This document shows, in pieces, positions 19,200 to 27,265 of a stretch of 64,000 bases of DNA. Location of the stretch: the NCBI GenBank assembly GCA_029782355.1, contig JAKOUY010000040.1:62001-126000 (forward strand). The letters are read 5' to 3'. Made by a program: the position numbers and the translations under genes. Each line of letters opens with the position of its first letter. Position 1 is the stretch's first letter. The notes below the pieces were generated by a model, which saw only the letters and a program-made list of their open reading frames with translations, was not told the origin of the DNA and did not search any database. The DNA comes from Actinomycetes bacterium (lineage in GTDB: Bacteria > Actinomycetota > Acidimicrobiia > Acidimicrobiales > Ilumatobacteraceae).

Positions 19200-22136
19200 T
19201 CAGTCCAGGGCGCGGGTCACTCGGCGCAGGGCGGCGGCGGCGCCCGGCACGGCATCGGCGACGGCGGTCAGGCGCTGCCACAGGCGGTAGGTGTCGACGA
19301 GGAGTCGACGATGATCGGGCGGTGGCAGGGCCGCGCCGGAGGCCTCGTATCCGGCCCACATCGACCGGACCAGCGGCGCGGCGCGACGGCCGGCGGCGTC
19401 CTCGATGGCGCAGGTCAGCTGGGCCACGTCACGCAGCGGCGAGCGCTTCAGGATCCGCTCCTCCAGCGGGGCCCGCCCGTCGCCCCCCAGCCCGACCACG
19501 GCGACCGTCGTCCCATCGACGTGGAACGAGTCGAGGGTGACCGAGCCGAGGATCCGCTGGCGGGTGGCGGCCAGCACACCGTGGCGCAGGCCGTCGATGC
19601 ACCGCAGGACGGCGGCGGCGTCGATCGCCCCCTCGCCGGCGACCCGTTGGGCCCGGCGCAGCGCGCCGTGGACTCCCTGGTAGATGGCCCGCTGGGCCAG
19701 GGAGGTCATCGCCACCGGGACGAAGCGCTCCGCTGAGTGGCCGGCCACGGCATCGTGGAACCTCCCGAGGGCCTCGCCGATGGCGCGGCTGGTTGCGGCG
19801 TCGAGGCCCGGCCCGAGGACCGAGGCCGGCCGGCCCGGGGGCAGGTCAACGACGGTGACCAACGGCTCGTCGGTGGCCGAGGCGAACAGGACCCGCTCGA
19901 CGGCGGTGAATCCGTTGGCCCACGCCGCGCCGAACATGGAGACGTCCGGGTTCTCCCCCCGCTCGACGCGGTGGTGGAGCGACACCCGCAGGCGGTCCAT
20001 GGTCGAGCCGGTGTCGGTGCCCAGGGTGCGGACGTGCAACGTCGCTCCCCGGCGGGGAGGCCGAGCGAGGTGTGGCGCCGCGAACGCCCGGATCATCGCC
20101 GCCACGTAGGACCCGTCGACCAGGTACCGGGTGGCCCCGACACGGGCGATCACCGCCTCGGGATGCTCGGCCCCCAGGCGTTCGCCGTCGGCGGCGCCGA
20201 CGACCGCCAGCATGGCGGACCACCGCGGTGCCGGACGGCGCCCGGCGTCGACCTCGAACACGGCGATCCGTCCGTGGCAGCGGTCCAGGGCGGGCATGGT
20301 CAGGCCGTCGACCCAACGGATCCGGCGGACGTCGGCTGCCGGCACGGTGAACCACGGCTGGCGGACCAGCCAGGCCCGGACCGCGTCGAGTTGAACGGAT
20401 GACTCGGGGTCGTCGGCGTCGGCCGGGCTGATGGCCGGCAGCGTCGGGCGGGTCGCCGTCGAGGCCGGCCGGGCCAGCGCCAGCCACGAGTAGGCGTACG
20501 GCGACAGCGTCAGGCGGAGCGGACCGGTGCCGATCGCCCCGACCGAACCGCCGCCGAACACGTCACGGGTGCGCAGCCCGGCGTACTCGGCCAGGTCGAG
20601 CTCGACCGCCTGGAGCCGGTCGCTGAGGTTGACCACCACCAGCACGGGATCATCCGCCGAGCCGGGGGCGGGCGTGCGCACGAATGCCAGCACGGCGTCG
20701 TTGTCCGGCGCGAGGAACGTCGCCCCGCCGGTGGCCAGCACGGGCATCGAGCGACGGGCGCCGATCAACCGGCGGATCGCCCACCACTGCGAGGTCGGGT
20801 CGGCCTGCTGCTGGGCGACGTTGACCCGCTCGTAGTGGAACCGCCGGTCGGTGATCAGCGGCAGGTACAGGGCCTGCGGGTCGGCGGTGCTGAACCCGGC
20901 GTTGGTCTCGGCGTTCCACTGCATCGGCGTGCGCACGCCGTCGCGGTCGGGCAACCAGACGTTGTCGCCCATCCCGATCTCGTCGCCGTAGTACAGCACC
21001 GGCGTGCCGGGCATGCTGAACAGCAGGGCGTTCATCACCTCGATGCGCCGGCGGTCGCCGTCCATCAGCGGCGCCAGCCGGCGGCGGATCCCGGCGTTGA
21101 TCCGCATCCGCGGCTCGGGCGCGTAGTGGTTGCGCATCTCCACCCGCTCCTCGTCGGTGACCATCTCCAGGGTCAGCTCGTCGTGGTTGCGCAGGAACAT
21201 CACCCACTGGCAGCCCTCGGGGATGGGCGGGGTCTGCTCGAGGACGTCGGTGATCGGGTGGAAGTCGGCGCGGGCCAGGGCCATGTACAGCCGGGGCATA
21301 ACCGGGAAGTGGAACGCCGTGTGGCACTCGTCCCCATCGCCGAAGTAGGCCAGCGTGTCCTCCGGCCACTGGTTGGCCTCGGCCAGGAACATCCGTCCGG
21401 GGAACGTGGCGTCCATCCGGGCCCGCAGCGCCTTCAGGAAGGCGTGGGTCTCGGGGAGGTTCTCGCAGTTGGTCCCGTCGCGCTCGTACAGGTAGGGGAT
21501 GGCGTCGAGGCGGATCCCGTCGACGCCCATCGCCAGCCAGTGGTCCATGGCGGCGAAGACCGCCTCGTGCACGGCCGGGTTGTCGAAGTTGAGGTCCGGC
21601 TGGTGCGAGTAGAAGCGGTGCCAGAAGTACTGCTGGGCGACCGGGTCCCACGTCCAGTTGGACTGCTCGAAGTCCTCGAAGATGATCCGCGTCTCGGCAT
21701 AGCGATCGGTGGTGTCGCTCCACACGTAGAAGTCGCGTTCGGGACTGCCGGACGGCGCCCGCCGGGCCCGCTGGAACCACGGATGCTGGTCGGATGTGTG
21801 GTTGATGACCAGTTCGGTGATCACCCGCAGCCCGCGGCGGTGGGCCTCGTCGAGGAACCGGCGGAACTGGCCGAGGTCGCCGTAGCGCGGGTTGACCGTC
21901 TCGTAGTCGGCGATGTCGTAGCCGTCGTCACGCAGCGGGGAGGGGTAGAACGGCAGCAACCACACCGCAGTGACGCCGAGCTCGGCCAGGTAGTCGAGCT
22001 TGGCCAGGAGTCCCTCGAAGTCGCCGATCCCGTCGCCGTTGCCGTCGGCGAAGGCCTTGATGTGCAGCTGGTAGATGACGGCGTGCCGGTACCACAGGGG
22101 GTCGACCGGCAGCGCGGCGGAGGCGTCGGCGGGCAT
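19200..22136 (-). CDS. treS: trehalose synthase fused to a degenerate maltokinase-like domain
   Basis: This 978-residue protein combines two modules. Residues 1 to about 550 form a GH13 trehalose synthase interconverting maltose and trehalose. The sequence starts WYRHAVIYQLHIKAFADGN and has nucleophile Asp in VDGIRLDAIPYLYERDGTNCENLPETH, acid/base Glu in FLAEANQWPED and the third acid in FLRNHDELTLEM. Residues about 580-978 align with maltokinase (Mak/Pep2), ending in KRSPLRDVAQL, but the catalytic HGD is LGS (863-865), DFEGEP is GLGGDG (882-887) and the ATP-binding Lys in the ...KLFRR... strand is Ser (VSLHHRVERGENPD). The kinase half is therefore probably inactive and may be structural or regulatory. 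It lies 33 bases downstream of mfd's start codon, in the same direction. Confidence 0.88.
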   Translation of the reverse strand: MPADASAALPVDPLWYRHAVIYQLHIKAFADGNGDGIGDFEGLLAKLDYLAELGVTAVWLLPFYPSPLRDDGYDIADYETVNPRYGDLGQFRRFLDEAHRRGLRVITELVINHTSDQHPWFQRARRAPSGSPERDFYVWSDTTDRYAETRIIFEDFEQSNWTWDPVAQQYFWHRFYSHQPDLNFDNPAVHEAVFAAMDHWLAMGVDGIRLDAIPYLYERDGTNCENLPETHAFLKALRARMDATFPGRMFLAEANQWPEDTLAYFGDGDECHTAFHFPVMPRLYMALARADFHPITDVLEQTPPIPEGCQWVMFLRNHDELTLEMVTDEERVEMRNHYAPEPRMRINAGIRRRLAPLMDGDRRRIEVMNALLFSMPGTPVLYYGDEIGMGDNVWLPDRDGVRTPMQWNAETNAGFSTADPQALYLPLITDRRFHYERVNVAQQQADPTSQWWAIRRLIGARRSMPVLATGGATFLAPDNDAVLAFVRTPAPGSADDPVLVVVNLSDRLQAVELDLAEYAGLRTRDVFGGGSVGAIGTGPLRLTLSPYAYSWLALARPASTATRPTLPAISPADADDPESSVQLDAVRAWLVRQPWFTVPAADVRRIRWVDGLTMPALDRCHGRIAVFEVDAGRRPAPRWSAMLAVVGAADGERLGAEHPEAVIARVGATRYLVDGSYVAAMIRAFAAPHLARPPRRGATLHVRTLGTDTGSTMDRLRVSLHHRVERGENPDVSMFGAAWANGFTAVERVLFASATDEPLVTVVDLPPGRPASVLGPGLDAATSRAIGEALGRFHDAVAGHSAERFVPVAMTSLAQRAIYQGVHGALRRAQRVAGEGAIDAAAVLRCIDGLRHGVLAATRQRILGSVTLDSFHVDGTTVAVVGLGGDGRAPLEERILKRSPLRDVAQLTCAIEDAAGRRAAPLVRSMWAGYEASGAALPPPDHRRLLVDTYRLWQRLTAVADAVPGAAAALRRVTRALD

Positions 22137-22157
22137 GCGCCGTGGAGTGTATGAGCC

Positions 22158-22874
22158 TCAGCCCAACCGCCGGGCCAGGGCGTCGAGGTCGCCGGGCGTG
22201 TCCACGTCGGCCGCCCATCCGCCGCTGTCGGCCACCTCGACGATCGACGCGCCGTCGTAGATCGCCCGGACCGCCAGCCCGTGCGCCGGCCCCAGCCGGT
22301 GCAGCCGGTCCACCACGGCGCCCCCGCGCCACACCGCCGCCAAGACGTGCCGCCGCCGCTCGACGTCGACGAGCACGGCGACCTCACCGCCCCCCTCCCC
22401 GCCGGTTCCGCCCCCTCCCCCCTCCCCGCCCGTTCCGCCGCGGACCCCCTCCCCGGCCGTTCCGTGGAGGGACAGAACGCGACGTTCCGTTCCGTTCCTC
22501 CACAGATCGTCCGGCGGAGGGTCACCCGGGCGGCGGGGGAGGGCCGCGACGAGGGTGGGCACGGCACCGCCGATCAGGGGTTGGTCACCGGCCGTGACCA
22601 GGATCAGGTCGTCGGGCCCCGGTGCGAGGGCCGACACGCCAGCGGCCAGGCCGGCCAGGGGTCCGCCGCCGGGTGGATCCTCCCGACACCAGGTCACCTC
22701 GGCCTCCGTCGGACGCCGCGGGCCGACGCACACGATGCGGGTGCATCCGGCCCGAACCACACCGGTCAACGTCCAGTCGAGCAGCGCCCGTCCGGCCACG
22801 ATCACGGCGAGCTTGTCGGCACCGCCGAAGCGGGCGCCGGCACCGCCGGCGAGCACCACCGCTGACCAGGTCAC
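22158..22874 (-). CDS. MobA-like nucleotidyltransferase with Gly-rich insert
   Basis: This 238-residue NTP-transferase-fold protein resembles molybdenum-cofactor guanylyltransferase MobA. The nucleotide-binding start is VVLAGGAGARFGGADK, the metal-site region is LVTAGDQPLIGG and the end is DVDTPGDLDAL. Between about residues 125 and 165 it carries an insert rich in Gly and Glu (GGTGGEGGGGGTGGEGG), encoded by a C-rich tract and an imperfect palindrome (22385-22510). This is not seen in typical family members and interrupts the usual strand before VAVLVDVERRRHVL. It overlaps pth by 4 bases (ATGA). The substrate could also be another sugar phosphate. Confidence 0.7.
   Translation of the reverse strand: MTWSAVVLAGGAGARFGGADKLAVIVAGRALLDWTLTGVVRAGCTRIVCVGPRRPTEAEVTWCREDPPGGGPLAGLAAGVSALAPGPDDLILVTAGDQPLIGGAVPTLVAALPRRPGDPPPDDLWRNGTERRVLSLHGTAGEGVRGGTGGEGGGGGTGGEGGGEVAVLVDVERRRHVLAAVWRGGAVVDRLHRLGPAHGLAVRAIYDGASIVEVADSGGWAADVDTPGDLDALARRLG
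22464..22503. repeat. imperfect palindrome inside the MobA-like coding region
   Basis: Outer arms GTGGAGG (22464-22470) and CCTCCAC (22497-22503) and inner arms GAACG/CGTTC (22475-22479, 22483-22487) are each perfect. A run of CGTTC-like direct repeats lies on the right side. It adjoins a C-rich plus-strand tract (22390-22460). It is read in frame as part of the Gly-rich insert of the MobA-like protein, which suggests insertion of a small palindromic element. Confidence 0.5.
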
Positions 22875-23464
22875 GACGGTGGCGGTTCGCCGGTGGTGGC
22901 GTGGAAGCGACGCATCGCCGCCTGCGGCCCCTCGGCCAGGATGACCTCGACGGCGTCGGCAGCGGTGACCACGGCGATGTCGAAGCGCTCACGTTCGGAC
23001 GTCGACACCCGGCTGAGCACGTGGTCGGCGCCGTGCTCCTTGCTGCGCGGCTTGCCGATGCCGATCCGGACGCGCACGTAGTCCTGCGTCTTCAGGTGCT
23101 GGGTGATGCTGCGCAGGCCGTTGTTGCCGGCCAGGCCACCCCCGGCCTTGATCCGCACCTGACCCGGCGGCAGATCGAGCTCGTCGTGGACGACGATCAG
23201 CTGGGTCGGATCGGTGAGCCGGTAGCGGCGCATCATCGCCCCGACGGCCTGACCGCTCTCGTTCATGTAGGTGAGTGGGAAGGCGAGCACGACCCGTTTC
23301 CCGGCCAGCCGGGTCTCGGCCACCATCGCCCGGTCGCGGCCGGCCTTCAGGCGCTGGCCGGCGCGCTGGGCCAGCAGGTCGACGCACTCCTGGCCGAGGT
23401 TGTGCCGGGTCCGCTGGTACTCCCTGCCCGGGTTGCCCAGGCCGACGACGAGGGCGTCGACCAC
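22871..23464 (-). CDS. pth: peptidyl-tRNA hydrolase
   Basis: The product is a 197-residue Pth that frees tRNA from dropped-off peptidyl-tRNAs. All key residues are visible: Asn in VVGLGNPGREY, catalytic His in RTRHNLGQE, Asp in VVHDELDLPPG, and Asn in GGGLAGNNGLRS. It lies 9 bases downstream of rplY, the same pair as in mycobacteria, and overlaps the MobA-like gene by ATGA at its 3' end. Confidence 0.96.
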   Translation of the reverse strand: MVDALVVGLGNPGREYQRTRHNLGQECVDLLAQRAGQRLKAGRDRAMVAETRLAGKRVVLAFPLTYMNESGQAVGAMMRRYRLTDPTQLIVVHDELDLPPGQVRIKAGGGLAGNNGLRSITQHLKTQDYVRVRIGIGKPRSKEHGADHVLSRVSTSERERFDIAVVTAADAVEVILAEGPQAAMRRFHATTGEPPPS

Positions 23465-23473
23465 GGTCGCCGG

Positions 23474-24142
23474 TTACTCGGCGCTGTCGCCGGAGGCCTC
23501 GCCGCCAGCGGATGCCCCGGCCTCGCCGTCGGCGGCAGCCTCGCCGTCGACCGCCGCGTCCATCGCCTCGATCTCGGCGACCGCCGCGGTGTCGAACAGG
23601 ACGGTGACGATGGGCATCTCCGGATCCCCGGTGGCGGTCACGCCCGTGGGCATGGCCAGGTCGGCCAGGCGGATGACGGTGTCAGGCTGCATGTCGCTGA
23701 TGTCGACGACGAACTCGGCCGGCATGTTGGCCGGGGTGGTGACCACCTCGATGGTGTCCACGGCCGGGTCGACCAACCCGCCGGCGGTCTGCACGGCCTT
23801 GGCCTCGCCCTCCAGGCGCAGCGGGATGTGCACGGTGATCTCTTCGTGCATCGACACCTGCAGGAAGTCGACGTGACTGACGGTGCGCTTGACCGGGTGG
23901 CGCTGCAACTCCTTGACCACGGCGTTGTACGCCGAACCGTCGACCGTCAGGTTCAGCACGGTGTTGACGCCGGCCGGCCCGCTGAGGGCCAGGCGCAGGT
24001 CACGGCGCTCGACGGTGAGGGCCAGCGGGGTCATCCCGTGGCCGTACAGCACCGCCGGGATCTGGTCCTGCGCCCGCAGCCGGCGGCTGGCGGCCGAGCC
24101 GGTGGCACGACCGGAGGAAGCGACAAGCGTGGAAGTGGACAT
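23474..24142 (-). CDS. rplY: 50S ribosomal protein L25/general stress protein Ctc
   Basis: The product is a 222-residue, two-domain bL25 (TL5/CTC type) that binds 5S rRNA. The N-terminal L25 domain contains GRATGSAASRRLRAQDQIPAVLYG and VKELQRHPVKRTVSHVDFLQV. The C-terminal TL5-type beta domain follows, then an acidic Ala/Gly/Glu tail of about 35 residues, as in other Actinobacteria. It sits between prs (54 bases upstream) and pth, matching the mycobacterial order. Confidence 0.94.
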   Translation of the reverse strand: MSTSTLVASSGRATGSAASRRLRAQDQIPAVLYGHGMTPLALTVERRDLRLALSGPAGVNTVLNLTVDGSAYNAVVKELQRHPVKRTVSHVDFLQVSMHEEITVHIPLRLEGEAKAVQTAGGLVDPAVDTIEVVTTPANMPAEFVVDISDMQPDTVIRLADLAMPTGVTATGDPEMPIVTVLFDTAAVAEIEAMDAAVDGEAAADGEAGASAGGEASGDSAE

Positions 24143-24196
24143 GACTGGCCTCGAAACGTCGGAGGAGGTGGGAGAACGGCGGACCAGCCTACCGGA

Positions 24197-25189
24197 TCAG
24201 CTCTGGTTCTCGCCGCCGAAGATCTCGCTGACGCTGGTGTCGTCGAAGACGGCGTTGAGGGCATCGGCGATCAGCGGGGCGATCGACAGCACCTCGATCT
24301 TGTCGATCTGCTTCTCCGGCGGCAACGGGAGGGTGTTGGTCAGCACCACCCGGCTGAGCTGGCTGTTCTTCAGCCGGTCGATCGCCGGCCCGCTGAGCAC
24401 GCCGTGGGTGGCCATCGCCCACACCTCGGTGGCGCCGCGGGCCATCAGGATCTCGGCCGCGCTGCAGATCGTGCCGCCACTGTCGATCATGTCGTCGGTG
24501 AGGATGCACAGCCGGCCGTCGACGTCGCCGATGACCTCTTTGGCCTCGACCACGTTGGCGGTGCCCTTCGGCCGCCGCTTGTAGATGAACGCCAGGTCGG
24601 CACCCTTGTCCGTGAGGTGCTGGGCCATCCGCTCGGCCACCTTGATCCGCCCGGCGTCGGGCGAGACGATGACTGCGTTGTCGGCGTGCTCCCGCACGTA
24701 GTTCTCCAGCACGGGCATGGCGGTGAGATGGTCGACCGGGCCGTCGAAGAAGCCCTGGATCTGCCCGCTGTGCAGATCGATCGAGACCATCCGCTTGGCC
24801 CCGGCGGCGCGGAACAGGTCGGCCACCAGCCGGGCGGTGATCGGCTCGCGCCCCTCGGCCTTGCGGTCCTGGCGGGCGTAGCCGTAGAACGGGCAGACCG
24901 CGGTGATCCGCTTGGCCGAGGCACGCGACGCGGCGTCGATCATGATCAGCTGCTCCATGATCGAGTCGTTGACGCTGAGGCCGTCGTGGCCGCAGTGGGT
25001 CTGCATGATGAACACGTCGCAGCCGCGCACGCTGTCGGAGTAGCGCGGCCGGAACTCCCCGTTGGCGAACTGGACGACGTTGGCCTGACCGAGCTCGATG
25101 CCCAGGTGTTCGGCGACCTCCTCGGCCAGCGCCGGATGGGTGCGGCCGCTGAACAGCGACATCCGCTTGGTGGTGACCTTCTCCATCAT
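24197..25189 (-). CDS. prs: ribose-phosphate pyrophosphokinase (PRPP synthetase)
   Basis: The product is a 330-residue class I PRPP synthetase making PRPP from ribose 5-phosphate and ATP. Visible are VVQFANGEFRPRYSDSVRGCDVF, the flexible-loop region PFYGYARQDRKAEGREPI, SIDLHSGQIQGFFD and the PRPP-binding loop LTDDMIDSGGTI. ATG 25189 overlaps the glmU stop as ATGA. A second ATG directly follows, so the true start could be one codon later. The glmU-prs order is typical of Actinobacteria. Confidence 0.96.
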   Translation of the reverse strand: MMEKVTTKRMSLFSGRTHPALAEEVAEHLGIELGQANVVQFANGEFRPRYSDSVRGCDVFIMQTHCGHDGLSVNDSIMEQLIMIDAASRASAKRITAVCPFYGYARQDRKAEGREPITARLVADLFRAAGAKRMVSIDLHSGQIQGFFDGPVDHLTAMPVLENYVREHADNAVIVSPDAGRIKVAERMAQHLTDKGADLAFIYKRRPKGTANVVEAKEVIGDVDGRLCILTDDMIDSGGTICSAAEILMARGATEVWAMATHGVLSGPAIDRLKNSQLSRVVLTNTLPLPPEKQIDKIEVLSIAPLIADALNAVFDDTSVSEIFGGENQS

Positions 25190-26304
25190 GCTCCCTGGGC
25201 CGAGTGCTCCTCCGCAGTGTAGAACGCGCCGGTCGTCAGGCCAGCAGGCACCATCGAGCCCTCGGGCAGGTGGGCGAAGGGGCCGACCTGGGCACCGTCG
25301 CCGACGGTTGCGCCGACCCCGACGGTGTGCTGCACGGTGCACCCGGCGCCGATGCGGCAGTCGGTCAGCCGGGCGCTGGGGCCGATCTCACTGCCGTCGC
25401 CGACGGTGGTCGAGCCCTGCAGGATGGTGCCGGGGAACAGCGTGACGTCGCGCCCGAGGGTCACGGTGACGTCGATGAAGGTCTGGCGTGGATCCAGCAT
25501 GGTGACCCCGTTGAGCAGCCACCGCCGGTTGGTCCGGTTGCGGAACTCCCGTTCGGCGAGGGCCAGCTGCCAGCGGTCGTTGATGCCGAGGGTTTCGTCG
25601 AGTGAGGCCTGCACCGTGCCCACCTGGTGGCCGAGGGCGGCGAGGATGCCGACGACGTCGGTCAGGTAGTACTGCTGCTGGGCGTTGTCCGGGCTGAGCC
25701 GGCGCAGTGCCGGGCCGAGCAGGTCACCGCGAACGGCCATCACCCCGGTGTTCCACTCGCCGATCGCCAGCTCCTCGGGCGTGGCGTCACGCTGCTCGAC
25801 GATCCGCAGGACCCGCCCGTCGCCGGACTTCGACGGGGCCCGGACGATGCGCCCGTAGCCGGTGGCGTCGCCCTCGACGCAGGTCAGCAGGGTGGCGGCG
25901 CGCTGGTGGGCGACGTGCTCGCTGACCAGCGAGTCGACCGTCTCGGCGCGCAGCAGCGGCAGGTCGCCGAACAGGGTCACCACCGTGGCGTCGTCGAGGT
26001 GGTCGAGCTCCTCGTGGGTCAGCGCGGACATGCCGGCGGCGACGGCGTCGCCGGTGCCGAGCTGGCGCTCCTGGCGGGCGAAGGTGACCCCGGCCCACGC
26101 CGGGGCCTGCTCGCCGACCTTGCGGATCACCTGCTCGGCGCCGTGGCCGACGACCACGACGGTGCGATCCGGCTTGACCTGCTCGAGGGCGTGGATCGCG
26201 TGCATGACCATCGGCCGGCCGCAGATCAGGTGCAGCGGTTTGGGACGGTTGGATCGCATCCGCGTGCCCTCACCGGCCGCCAGGACGATGGCAACGACGC
26301 TCAT
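25186..26304 (-). CDS. glmU: GlmU-type UDP-GlcNAc pyrophosphorylase lacking the acetyltransferase active site
   Basis: The product is 372 residues, against about 450-490 for normal bifunctional GlmU. The N-terminal uridylyltransferase domain is intact: VVAIVLAAGEGTRMRSNRPKPLH, RQLGTGDAV, LFGDLPLL, ATGYGRIVR and GEWNTGVMA. The left-handed beta-helix starts (GVTMLDPRQTFID) but ends after VGPFAHLPEGSMVPAG...TAEEHSAQGA. The coils that would carry the catalytic His and the acetyl-CoA site are missing. prs starts in the stop codon, so there is no room for a frameshifted remainder. The protein should make UDP-GlcNAc from GlcNAc-1-P but probably cannot acetylate GlcN-1-P. Confidence 0.85.
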   Translation of the reverse strand: MSVVAIVLAAGEGTRMRSNRPKPLHLICGRPMVMHAIHALEQVKPDRTVVVVGHGAEQVIRKVGEQAPAWAGVTFARQERQLGTGDAVAAGMSALTHEELDHLDDATVVTLFGDLPLLRAETVDSLVSEHVAHQRAATLLTCVEGDATGYGRIVRAPSKSGDGRVLRIVEQRDATPEELAIGEWNTGVMAVRGDLLGPALRRLSPDNAQQQYYLTDVVGILAALGHQVGTVQASLDETLGINDRWQLALAEREFRNRTNRRWLLNGVTMLDPRQTFIDVTVTLGRDVTLFPGTILQGSTTVGDGSEIGPSARLTDCRIGAGCTVQHTVGVGATVGDGAQVGPFAHLPEGSMVPAGLTTGAFYTAEEHSAQGA

Positions 26305-26352
26305 CGCTCCGTTCTACCAGGAGGCGCACGGACCGGCGGGCCCGCCGGCGGG

Positions 26353-26423
26353 TTCCGGGGAGAGGACTCGAACCCCTACAAACGGGACCAAAACCCGCTG
26401 TCCTGCCATTAGACGACCCCGGA
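26353..26423 (-). tRNA. tRNA-Gln (anticodon TTG)
   Basis: A 71-base cloverleaf can be read. The acceptor arms TCCGGGG (26423-26417) and CCCCGGA (26360-26354) pair with discriminator A. The anticodon stem CGGG/CCCG encloses loop TTTTGGT with anticodon TTG, and the T-loop reads GGTTCGAGTCC. The 3' CCA is not fully encoded (ACCC follows). It lies just upstream of glmU on the same strand. Confidence 0.93.
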
Positions 26424-26476
26424 TCGGGCCAGCCGACCGGCCGCCGGCTGCGTGGTTCGAGGCTAGCGGCCGGGCG

Positions 26477-27265
26477 TCAGCTCACGGCCGTGCCGAACAG
26501 CGCTCCGACGCCCGAGGTGACCGCCGCGGCCAGCACGACGATGGCCAGCTGGCGCAGTGCCCCGGTCCACGCCGAGCGCCCGGCCGAGCGGCTGACCCAC
26601 CCACCGACCGCCGCGCTGGCCAGGGCGGTCAGCACGATCGAGACGGTCACGGCGACGGCCCCGTGCGCCAGGAACCACGGCACCAGCGGGACCGCGGCCC
26701 CGGCGGCGAACAGGCACAGCGAGCTGAGCGCGGCGACGCGGGGTGAGCCGAGCTCGGCCGGGTTGACGCCGAACACGGTCTGTGCGGTGAAGTCGAGGAA
26801 GCTGACGTGATCGAGGGGGAGCTCGGTGGCCACCCGCCGGGCGGTCTCCCGGGTGAACCCGGTGCCGACCAGGCGGTCGGTCAGCGTGTCGAGGACCAGC
26901 CGTGGGTTGCGCCGGACCAGGGCGCGCAGCTCGCCGAGCACACCCTGGAACAGCTCGACCTGGCTGCGCACGCTGACCCATTCGCCGACCGCCATCGAGA
27001 CCGCCCCGGCGATCAGGCTGGCGAAGCCGGCGATGCGCACCGCCGAGGCACTGCCGTTCGCCGCGGCGATGCCGAGGATCAGGCAGATGTTGGTGACCAG
27101 GCCGTCGTTGACGCCCAGCACCGCGGCGCGAGCGCCGCCGCGCGAGACGGCATCGGCACGCTGGCGCAGTTCGGCCGCGTCGCGCCCGCCGTCGGTGACG
27201 GTGGGGTCGATCGGCTCGGTGTACGCGGCCCGCGGCGGCGCGATGGGGGCTCCTTGATCGGTCAG
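26477..27265 (-). CDS. VIT1/CCC1-family iron/manganese transporter
   Basis: This is a membrane protein of the VIT1/CCC1 family, which moves Fe2+ or Mn2+. The first membrane segment contains VLGVNDGLVTNICLILGIAAA, followed by AVSMAVGEWVSVRSQVEL. A cytoplasmic domain with ETARRVATELPLD comes next and three hydrophobic helices lie near the C-terminus. The reading frame is protein-like back to TDQGAPIAP, yet no ATG, GTG or TTG lies in frame between there and GTG 27121. I take CTG 27265 as a possible start because it would give MTDQGAP and overlaps the upstream peroxiredoxin stop. GTG 27121 would cut off about 48 residues before helix 1. Start uncertain, family fairly sure. Confidence 0.75.
   Translation of the reverse strand: MTDQGAPIAPPRAAYTEPIDPTVTDGGRDAAELRQRADAVSRGGARAAVLGVNDGLVTNICLILGIAAANGSASAVRIAGFASLIAGAVSMAVGEWVSVRSQVELFQGVLGELRALVRRNPRLVLDTLTDRLVGTGFTRETARRVATELPLDHVSFLDFTAQTVFGVNPAELGSPRVAALSSLCLFAAGAAVPLVPWFLAHGAVAVTVSIVLTALASAAVGGWVSRSAGRSAWTGALRQLAIVVLAAAVTSGVGALFGTAVS

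Noticed and set aside
25186-25230. A frameshift hiding the rest of the GlmU acetyltransferase domain
   Set aside because: prs begins at the glmU stop and is intact from its first residues, so there is no room for about 100 missing residues.
26353-26412. Short peptide-like tail in a plus-strand frame across the tRNA-Gln gene
   Set aside because: The sequence folds as tRNA-Gln on the minus strand; the peptide is not family-like.
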